From contig CANMZB010000007.1 in assembly GCA_947502265.1 (NCBI GenBank), positions 156,324-196,271 of the forward strand: 39,948 bases of DNA. Reading direction: 5' to 3'. The notes beneath the pieces were generated by a model, which saw nothing but the letters and a program-made list of their open reading frames with translations, was not told where the DNA came from and ran no database searches. Shown piece by piece: positions 34,734 through 39,948 of this stretch. This DNA comes from an uncultured Sulfitobacter sp. (GTDB lineage Bacteria > Pseudomonadota > Alphaproteobacteria > Rhodobacterales > Rhodobacteraceae). A program made the position numbers and the translations under genes. The stretch's first letter is position 1; every line of letters begins with the position of its first letter.

Positions 34734-37106
34734 ATGGTTGATTATTCCACGCTCCACCCGCATCTGATCGCCACGGAATCCGAGGCGGACACCCGCGCGC
34801 GTCGCATCGACCCTGCGCTGCGCGATGCGGGCTGGGATGTGACACCTGCCTCCCTCATCAGCCGCGAAGACATCGCACCGGGCCGCATCACCGCACTCGG
34901 CAAACGCGAAAACCCCATGTCGTGTGATTACGTCCTCACCTACCGCGATCAAAAGCTCGCCACGCTGGAAGCCAAGCGCGCAGGCCTCAACACATCCCAA
35001 GGCGTCGCACAGGCCAAGGAATACGCCAAGCGCCTGCACACCCGCTATACCTACGCCACCAACGGCCTGACATGGTACGAGATCGACACCGGAACAGGGC
35101 CAAACCCCAAAGTTATAGAGCGCGAGATCGCAGCGCCCCCCTCCCCCGACGACCTATGGGCGCGCACGTTTGAGGCCGAGCTGCCGTGGCGCAACCGTTT
35201 CGGCGCAATTCCATTCGAGGTGGGCGGCGGCAAATGGCAGCCCCGCTATTACCAGCACAACGCCATCAGCGCCGCCCTAGAGGCCATCGCAAAGGGCGAC
35301 ACCCGCATCCTGCTCACCCTCGCCACAGGCACGGGCAAAACAGGCATCGCCTTCCAGCTGTGTTGGAAGCTGTTCCACGCTAAATGGAACCTGAGCGGTG
35401 AACCAACCCGCCGCCCTCGCATCCTGTTCCTCGCTGATCGCAACATTCTTGCCAACCAAGCCTACAACTCCTTCGGCGCATTCGAGGACGGCGCGCGCAT
35501 CCGCGTGGACCCCAAAGAGATCACCAAACGTGGCGGAATGCCCGAAAACGCTTCAATCTTCTTCACCATCTTCCAGACCCTCACCACAGAACAAGGCGGC
35601 AAGCTGGGCTATGAACACTACGCGCCCGACTTCTTTGATTTCATCATCATCGACGAATGCCATCGCGGCGGTGCCGATGCCGAGAGTTCATGGCGCGATA
35701 TCCTTGAGCATTTCAAACCCGCCGTACAACTGGGCCTGACCGCCACCCCCAAACGCACCGACAACGCCGACACCTACGCCTATTTCGGCGAACCCGCCTA
35801 CGTCTACTCCCTGCGCGAAGGGATCGAAGACGGCTACCTCACCCCCTTCCGCGTGCGCCAATACGGATCGGACCGCGACGTTTACGAGTTTGACGGCGCG
35901 GATCACGTCTTGGCCGGAGAGGTAGAGGAAGGCGACACGTTCGAGGAAGCTGCGTTCAACCGCAAGATCATCATCAAAGAGCGAGAGCTGCACCGCGTCC
36001 GCACCTTCCTGAGCGAGATCAACATCAAGGAAAAGACAATCGTGTTTTGCGCCACGCAGGATCATGCTGGGCTGATTTGCAATTTAATTAATCAAGAGGT
36101 GCAGTCCCCCTCGCCCAACTACTGCGTGCGTGTCACTGCCGATGATGGCGCTAGGGGGGAAGCCTTCCTAGAGTTGTTCCAGCAAAACAGCCGCACGATC
36201 CCGACAATCCTGACCACCTCGCAAAAGCTATCTACAGGGGTAGACGCCAAGAACGTCCGCAACATCGTGCTTATGCGCCCCGTCAATTCCATGATCGAGT
36301 TCAAACAGATCATTGGCCGTGGCACCCGCACCTTCGACGGCAAAAACTACTTCACCGTCTATGACTTCGTAAAGGCCCATGAAAAGTTCGATGATCCCCA
36401 ATGGGATGGCGACCCCGCCGACATCATCATTGACCCACCTAGCGGGCCAAAAACGCTAAAGCCGCCCTCCGACGATCCGAAGCCATCTAGCGACCCAATT
36501 GATCCTGACGACACCCCGACACCCCGCCCTGAAATGATCCAGATCAAGCTCGCCAACGATCATATCATCAACATCGCAGCGACAACATTCTGGGGGCCAG
36601 ACGGCAAGCCAATCAGCGCCAAGCAGTTTATCGAGCGTATGTTCGGCGAATTGCCCGAGCTGTTCGATGGCGAAGACGACCTACTCGCCCAATGGAGCGA
36701 CCCCGACACACGCAAGGCCTTGTTGGAGCGATTGGCCGAGCGCAGCTATGACGAAACCGTGCTGGCCGACGTTCAGAACGCGTTGAGCGCGAAGGACTGC
36801 GATATTTTTGATATTCTCGCTCATGTCGCATACGCGCGAAACATGCGGACAAGGCAAGACAGGGCTGATGTAGGTCGCCGCCGTGTCGAAGATCAGTACC
36901 CACCGAAGATGGTCGCATTTCTGGACTATGTGTTAGATAGCTATGTCGAAAACGGCGCGGCCAACCTTGACCGCTCTAAGCTCAATGACTTTGTGAAAAT
37001 TCGATATAACACAGCCAAGGAATGCGGGATCGAGTTAGGCGGAATGCCTGCTGTTGTCGAAGCGTTCGTCGGCTTTCAGAGACACCTCTACACTCCTTCG
37101 AATTGA
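34734..37106 (+). CDS. hsdR: type I restriction endonuclease subunit, EcoEI-type
   Basis: 790 residues. The N-terminal nuclease region ends in CDYVLTYRDQKLATLEAKR (the D...ExK motif, about residues 63-82). The helicase motor follows: Walker A in LATGTGKTGIAF (about 196-204), DEAD-like IIIDECHRGG, motif III TATPKR, and motif VI-like GRGTRTFDGKN. A Pro/Asp-rich linker and the C-terminal EcoEI_R_C-type region come after it. It translocates and cleaves unmodified DNA with the M2S complex. No Shine-Dalgarno is evident in the 45 bases after hsdS. A terminator follows about 100 bases downstream. Confidence 0.95.
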   Translation: MVDYSTLHPHLIATESEADTRARRIDPALRDAGWDVTPASLISREDIAPGRITALGKRENPMSCDYVLTYRDQKLATLEAKRAGLNTSQGVAQAKEYAKRLHTRYTYATNGLTWYEIDTGTGPNPKVIEREIAAPPSPDDLWARTFEAELPWRNRFGAIPFEVGGGKWQPRYYQHNAISAALEAIAKGDTRILLTLATGTGKTGIAFQLCWKLFHAKWNLSGEPTRRPRILFLADRNILANQAYNSFGAFEDGARIRVDPKEITKRGGMPENASIFFTIFQTLTTEQGGKLGYEHYAPDFFDFIIIDECHRGGADAESSWRDILEHFKPAVQLGLTATPKRTDNADTYAYFGEPAYVYSLREGIEDGYLTPFRVRQYGSDRDVYEFDGADHVLAGEVEEGDTFEEAAFNRKIIIKERELHRVRTFLSEINIKEKTIVFCATQDHAGLICNLINQEVQSPSPNYCVRVTADDGARGEAFLELFQQNSRTIPTILTTSQKLSTGVDAKNVRNIVLMRPVNSMIEFKQIIGRGTRTFDGKNYFTVYDFVKAHEKFDDPQWDGDPADIIIDPPSGPKTLKPPSDDPKPSSDPIDPDDTPTPRPEMIQIKLANDHIINIAATTFWGPDGKPISAKQFIERMFGELPELFDGEDDLLAQWSDPDTRKALLERLAERSYDETVLADVQNALSAKDCDIFDILAHVAYARNMRTRQDRADVGRRRVEDQYPPKMVAFLDYVLDSYVENGAANLDRSKLNDFVKIRYNTAKECGIELGGMPAVVEAFVGFQRHLYTPSN

Positions 37107-37111
37107 CGATT

Positions 37112-37130
37112 GGGGGTACGTTTGGGGGTA
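37112..37130. repeat. GGGGGTAC / GGGGGTA arm-type repeats at the island's right end
   Basis: GGGGGTAC (37112-37119) and GGGGGTA (37124-37130) in direct orientation, five bases after the hsdR stop. They match the motif clustered before the integrase start at 27943-28004, which places both island ends under one integrase. Confidence 0.6.
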
Positions 37131-37205
37131 TGCATCAACAACACAAATTTTACTCCATTTAATCTCAACAACTTAGCCGTTAAACGTGGGTACGTGTGGG
37201 ACCAG

Positions 37206-37300
37206 AGATTTCCGTGGGTTAGCAGGGAACTGCTAGCCCATTTTCGTTTACAGCAATCACCTAGCTACCACCCTGCATGAAAAAGCGTAGATTTCCGTGG
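37206..37300. repeat. 12-bp direct repeat AGATTTCCGTGG
   Basis: AGATTTCCGTGG occurs at 37206-37217 and 37289-37300, and TCCGTG recurs at about 37304. It lies in the island's right flank, between the arm repeats and the DUF3768 gene, and is not copied at the left end. It may be a second set of integrase or host-factor sites, or the remains of an older attachment site. Confidence 0.55.
37215..37250 (+). terminator. intrinsic terminator downstream of hsdR
   Basis: TGGGTTAGCAG (37215-37225) and CTGCTAGCCCA (37230-37240) form an 11-bp stem with one G·U pair and a GGAA loop, followed by TTTTCGTTT. It is the strongest hairpin in this stretch and fits the end of the hsd transcript. Confidence 0.85.
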
Positions 37301-37516
37301 TAATCCGTGCGCGAACGGCATGAACTTTTTAGCGGTCAGGTTGGCAACTAACTAATTGCTTTTTAGGTATAAATTTGACTTTTAGTCGATTTTCAGTACA
37401 CTGTATTTGACAGCATAGCACGCAGTAGACCTGTGTGGCGCGGTGTCAGGCGTATCTGGGCACTGCCTTTGAGCGCCAAATCTTTCAACATAATCATATA
37501 TATCAAGGAGCGTACC

Positions 37517-37951
37517 ATGACGGTTAACGCACTCTCAGAACCTGTCAAACTGACAGCTACAATGTCTCCATTGCAAAAGAACCGAACGCTGAATGACCAC
37601 TTCCGCAAAACGGCCAAGGGCGGAATCGTTTCGATCTCTTGGGGTATCCATATGCTCGGTCGCGCAGAGGCCGACACCATCATGAAAAAGCTCAGTGGGG
37701 CGGAGGGCGATAGCAACTGTGACGCTGGTAGCGAACACGACAATGGCGAGGTCACCGTCAACAGTCGGCGCATCTATTGGGAGATCAATTACTACAACAA
37801 AGCCTTTGATGACATGTCGTTGGATTCCACCAACCCAGACCAAACAACACGGTTCATGACGCTGCTCCTCGATAGCTATAGCCCTACGGCCCTTCTAGCG
37901 CAGGTCCGTCGCCGCTTGCACCTGCATCCGCCCGCAGGGAGTCGAATATGA
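37517..37951 (+). CDS. DUF3768-family protein
   Basis: 144 residues from ATG 37517, preceded by AAGGAGCGTACC. The core KNRTLNDHFRKTAKGGIVSISWGIHMLG and the segment GSEHDNGEVTVNSRRIYWEINYYNKAFDDMSLDS match DUF3768, a family spread on plasmids and integrated elements of alphaproteobacteria and of unknown function. It overlaps the start of the following integrase remnant by four bases (ATGA). Its base composition is lower in GC than the chromosome. The upstream open frame from 37433 is not needed. Confidence 0.75.
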   Translation: MTVNALSEPVKLTATMSPLQKNRTLNDHFRKTAKGGIVSISWGIHMLGRAEADTIMKKLSGAEGDSNCDAGSEHDNGEVTVNSRRIYWEINYYNKAFDDMSLDSTNPDQTTRFMTLLLDSYSPTALLAQVRRRLHLHPPAGSRI

Positions 37952-38554
37952 TCAAGGCGATGGTGAAACTCGCAGTCACGGAATTTGACCTTAAACGGAT
38001 ATGTAGACAATCCCTTTGAAGGGCTAACTATCGCGGAGACCACCAAAGCCCCACAAACTGAGTGGGAACGGCATGACCTTTTCCCCGTGGCGGCCTTGTC
38101 TGAGATTCGCAAACGGTTGAATAAAAAGGCAACAAACCCTGAGCTTGATCTGAAATGGCGCATCCTTGAAGGAACGGGGTGTCGCGGCGCTGACGTCGTC
38201 GGACTTCGTGTCGAAGACGTCCATATTGATCATGCCTACCCTCACATCTGGGTCCGGTGGCACGAAGTCCGCCGTGTTAAGACCGCTGTGTCCATCCGTC
38301 AGGTTCCCCTTGTGGGAGGCGCTCTGGGCGCTGCCAGGGAGGCGTTAACTCGCTGAGGTGAGCGTGAAGTTGGCCCTGATGCCACCTCTCAGGCGCTTAT
38401 GAAGCAGCTAAGGGCAATCACGAAAGACCCGCGCCACTTTGTCTATTCCCTGCGTCAAAACATGAAAGATCTGCTGGTCTCCGCTGGTGTGCCTCAGCGT
38501 GAGGAAAACCGCATTCTCGGCCATGCGCTGGGCGATCTTGGTGATCGCGTTTAG
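37948..38554 (+). pseudogene. tyrosine integrase relic, frameshifted, nonsense-mutated and truncated
   Basis: Reading begins at ATG 37948 (IKAMVKLAVTEFDLKR), shifts by +1 near 37990-38000 into GYVDNPFEGLTI, then continues through RILEGTGCRGADVVGLRVEDVHIDHAYPHIWVRWHEVRRVKTAVSIRQVPLVGG, which matches the central part of phage-type integrases. A TGA at 38354-38356 interrupts it in frame; after it GEREVGPDATSQALMKQLRAITKDPRHFVYSLRQNMKDLL and VPQREENRILGH continue in the same frame. It stops at 38554, where an IS110 remnant begins, so the catalytic Tyr region is lost. The N-terminal part is absent too. Confidence 0.8.
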
Positions 38555-38752
38555 CCTCGAAGGCCACACGCACCGAGCATCCATAATCCCTCAACGCGGC
38601 GATGAGGCGGTTGAAGTCGGCAAGTTCGTCCAAAACAGTTAAGCGCCGTCGCCGTTTCTTATCTGGAATAGCGATCAAAACTTCATGCCGGGCCTTAGCA
38701 ATGTCGATGGCCCCAAAACGGGCGCATCCTGTGCAACAATAATCTCGGTCAT
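38555..38752 (-). pseudogene. IS110-family transposase remnant
   Basis: Reading the reverse strand from ATG 38752: TEIIVAQDAPVLG, a one-base deletion near 38710-38720, then AIDIAKARHEVLIAIPDKKRRRRL and LDELADFNRLIAALRDYGCSVRVAFEA, the start of the DEDD-type IS110 transposase. The match ends at 38555, directly against the integrase relic. Only the first about 65 residues remain, so it is inactive. A small hairpin, GTGGTTT with AAACCAC at 38772-38790, lies just outside the start. Confidence 0.75.
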
Positions 38753-38861
38753 GGTCGGTCTCATTTACGGTGTGGTTTGTGCAAAACCACTGTAGCGGCT
38801 ATGGTCACCTGCTGCGCTTTTTGAGGGCTGTGCAGGTGGCCTTAGCCTCTCAATCAGATTC

Positions 38862-39159
38862 ATTCCCAAGGTGTTACGGCCCCGATTATGTCAGTGAAGC
38901 GTTGGTAGCCTAGGCTTCCAAGCACCATACCACTCTATCATACATCCAGCCGGGCAAGCCTCAGCCAAACGCATATGTCGAGCGTTACCACCGGACTGTT
39001 CGCAATGAATGGCTGGGAGCTCATATCTTTCACACACTCCAAGAGGTGCAAAATCACGCCGCACAATGGCTATGGACTTACAACAATGATCGCCCAAATA
39101 TAGGTCTCGGCAGGCTTACCCCCGCGATTAAACTGAACCAGCACCAAATGGCTGCGTAG
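38862..39159 (+). pseudogene. IS3-family transposase (orfB) C-terminal remnant
   Basis: The forward frame ending at TAG 39157 reads GPDYVSEALVA, a TAG at 38911 in place of the usual Trp, then ASKHHTTLSYIQPGKPQPNAYVERYHRTVRNEWLGAHIFHTLQEVQ, then WLWTYNNDRPNIGLGRLTPAIKLN. This is the end of an rve-type integrase domain (the QPGKPxxNAYVERYxRTVR and YNNxRPN motifs) of IS3-family elements. The element's right end appears to be just after 39159, and the DDE catalytic part is gone. Confidence 0.8.
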
Positions 39160-39199
39160 TTCTAGTTGAAAACGCCTCCACAAATGGGGGGATTACCCA

Positions 39200-39493
39200 G
39201 GCATCGGTGTGACGTTGATCCCTGAAATGGCGGTGCCGCTCGAAACACGTTCGGCTGCGGTAAGCATCGCGTCGCTGGGCGCGCCATATCCCAAACGCAC
39301 CGTCGGAATGGTGTCGCGCAAGACTTCCGCGCCTGGCGATCAACTGGACCGTATCGCGAAGTATGTGCGCGTCGCCGCCGCCGCGCGCGCCCCGCATTTG
39401 CGGAGCGCTCCGACGCCTGAGCCGTATGCGCCACCGCGACACAAAAAAGGGGCGCCCGCACGGACCAGCCCCTTGCGGCAAATGTTGAAATAA
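39200..39493 (+). pseudogene. oxyR-like LysR regulator, C-terminal remnant
   Basis: Immediately after the IS3 end the forward frame reads DYPGIGVTLIPEMAVPLETRSAAVSIASLGAPYPKRTVGMVSRKTSAPGDQLDRIAKYVR, which resembles the C-terminal effector domain of OxyR-type LysR regulators (GIGVTLIPEMAV, RTVGMVWRKTS). The rest of the gene is missing, so the IS3 element or an associated deletion removed it. The frame continues past the normal end into non-homologous sequence before a stop at 39493. Confidence 0.65.
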
Positions 39494-39501
39494 TTGCTTC
39501 T

Positions 39502-39530
39502 GTTGGCCGCACTGTGGCCAACATTTCTTT
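39502..39530 (+). terminator. possible intrinsic terminator
   Basis: GTTGGCC (39502-39508) and GGCCAAC (39516-39522) form a 7-bp stem with a seven-base loop, followed by ATTTCTTT. It would end transcription from the oxyR relic; strength is moderate. Confidence 0.45.
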
Positions 39531-39571
39531 TCAGACAAGACACTTGACGCATTCTCAGAGGGAGAGATCAG

Positions 39572-39948
39572 GTGAGTTTTGTCTCGAAAATATCTTCGAC
39601 AGAAAATCCGCCTCTGGAGCGCAGGTTTCCCGAAGCCTTCAGAGGGCTCGACCTGAACTTTTGCCGCAACCCCGCGTGCGACAGCTTCGGTGTGCATCCG
39701 GACCCGTTCAAAAGGCCAGGCGGGGAACCGCCGGGCGTCCTGCGTGGCGAGGTCAAAGGCAGGAAACACGAAGAGTTCTTTCAGTGTCCGACCTGCAACA
39801 AGACCTCGCGGATCAAGAATAACCGCGCGATTACCGAAGAATACAGGCGCCTCAAGAGTTTGCAAGAGCATGACCCGAACGTGCCTTCTTGCAAGACGCC
39901 GGGATGCTTCGCCCAAGGGATGGCGCCGGAAGCGCATCCCGAATTTTA
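39572..39948 (+). CDS. cysteine-rich zinc-ribbon protein, partial, unknown function
   Basis: An open frame from GTG 39572 (GGGAGAG ahead) to the edge, at least 125 residues with no stop. It contains CRNPACDSFGV, CPTCNKTSRIKNNRAITEEYRRLKSL and CKTPGCFAQGM: three Cys pairs with the spacing of zinc-ribbon DNA-binding domains, and a basic segment after the second. The pattern resembles N-termini of transposases and related DNA-binding proteins, but I cannot assign a family without the missing C-terminus. It is the last thing in the mobile-element debris zone. Confidence 0.55.
   Translation, partial: MSFVSKISSTENPPLERRFPEAFRGLDLNFCRNPACDSFGVHPDPFKRPGGEPPGVLRGEVKGRKHEEFFQCPTCNKTSRIKNNRAITEEYRRLKSLQEHDPNVPSCKTPGCFAQGMAPEAHPEF

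Larger units (their letters stand above)
27843..37250. mobile_element. genomic island integrated at tRNA-Thr, carrying a type I restriction system
   Basis: The island begins at the 3' end of tRNA-Thr with an outward P4-type integrase and ends, by inference, just past hsdR, where the same GGGGGTA(C) repeats found at the integrase end recur (37112-37130) and a terminator closes the hsd operon. Between them are an unknown gene, a dead AlpA-like gene, a helix-turn-helix/zinc-ribbon gene, a second recombinase and hsdMSR. The right border is not proven: no good copy of the tRNA 3' end was found on this side. GTGGGTACGTGTGGGACCAG at about 37184-37203 only faintly resembles it. Confidence 0.65.

Noticed and set aside
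37184..37203. Right attachment site for tRNA-Thr in GTGGGTACGTGTGGGACCAG
   Set aside because: Similarity to the tRNA 3' end (CCGTGTGGGGGCACCA) is weak and requires gaps; not enough for a confident call.
27767..37250. A CRISPR array or prophage in the island
   Set aside because: No regularly spaced direct repeats and no structural phage genes; only integrases, a restriction system and small regulatory genes were found.
30366..38913. Recoding of TAG as Trp, suggested by TAG at tryptophan positions in both the AlpA-like gene (30366) and the IS3 fragment (38911)
   Set aside because: Both genes are on decayed or mobile DNA, TAG ends many healthy genes here (for example the 139-aa HTH gene and the first integrase), and a third relic has TGA. 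Ordinary pseudogene mutation is simpler.

Overview
The window comes from an alphaproteobacterium of the order Rhodobacterales, most likely the Roseobacter clade (inference). Supporting points are a GC-rich backbone with Rhodobacterales-style housekeeping genes: a GapR/DUF2312 protein, an NDUFA12-like Complex I subunit, DUF2155, L9 with an acidic tail, ScfR-type XRE regulators, and a TIGR01244 protein with YeeE-type transporters.

Layout. 1-7.7 kb: the start of a yceI-type gene, a small membrane protein, the ribosomal operon rpsF-rpsR-rplI with an intrinsic terminator, a lytic transglycosylase, tig (reverse strand), gapR, and a sulfur-handling operon (two YeeE/YedE-type membrane proteins plus a DUF442/TIGR01244 protein) preceded by an ATTC-N8-GAAT box. 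A FliM/FliN-type protein follows. 7.7-12.6 kb (reverse): a sensory operon with an SSF-STAC-histidine kinase, a small membrane protein and a receiver-only response regulator in TGATG-coupled order, next to an ScfR/RamB-like XRE regulator. 12.8-18.0 kb: a complete branched-chain-amino-acid-type ABC transporter. It is divergent from scfR across an AT-rich region carrying a 22-bp palindrome and ATTTACA repeats. 18.3-20.8 kb: accB-accC-aat. 20.7-24.0 kb (reverse): DUF2155, NDUFA12-like protein, RidA, clpX, clpP. 24.0-24.7 kb: a stretch with a decayed ABC-transporter chimera. 24.7-27.6 kb (reverse): a conserved gene followed by kynA and kynU, the first steps of tryptophan catabolism.

At 27.77 kb a tRNA-Thr(TGT) marks the chromosomal edge of a genomic island. 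It contains a P4-type integrase with GGGGGTAC arm repeats around its start, an unrecognised 310-aa gene, an AlpA-like gene broken by an amber codon, a helix-turn-helix/zinc-ribbon protein, a second tyrosine recombinase, and a complete type I restriction-modification set (hsdM, hsdS, hsdR). Matching GGGGGTAC repeats lie just after hsdR near 37.12 kb, followed by a strong terminator, so the island probably ends about there. No clean duplicate of the tRNA 3' end is visible.

From 37.5 kb to the end the DNA is a scrapyard: a DUF3768 gene, a third integrase broken by a frameshift, a TGA and a 3' truncation, a truncated frameshifted IS110-family transposase, the 3' end of an IS3-family transposase, the 3' end of an oxyR-like gene, and the beginning of a cysteine-rich open frame that runs off the window.

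The points most worth a second look are the HTH/zinc-ribbon plus recombinase pair attached to the hsd operon, the coupled acetate/short-chain-acyl sensing cluster with its candidate operator, the sulfur-responsive box, and the island whose excisionase-like gene appears dead. All family names are from reading translations by eye; no database search was run.
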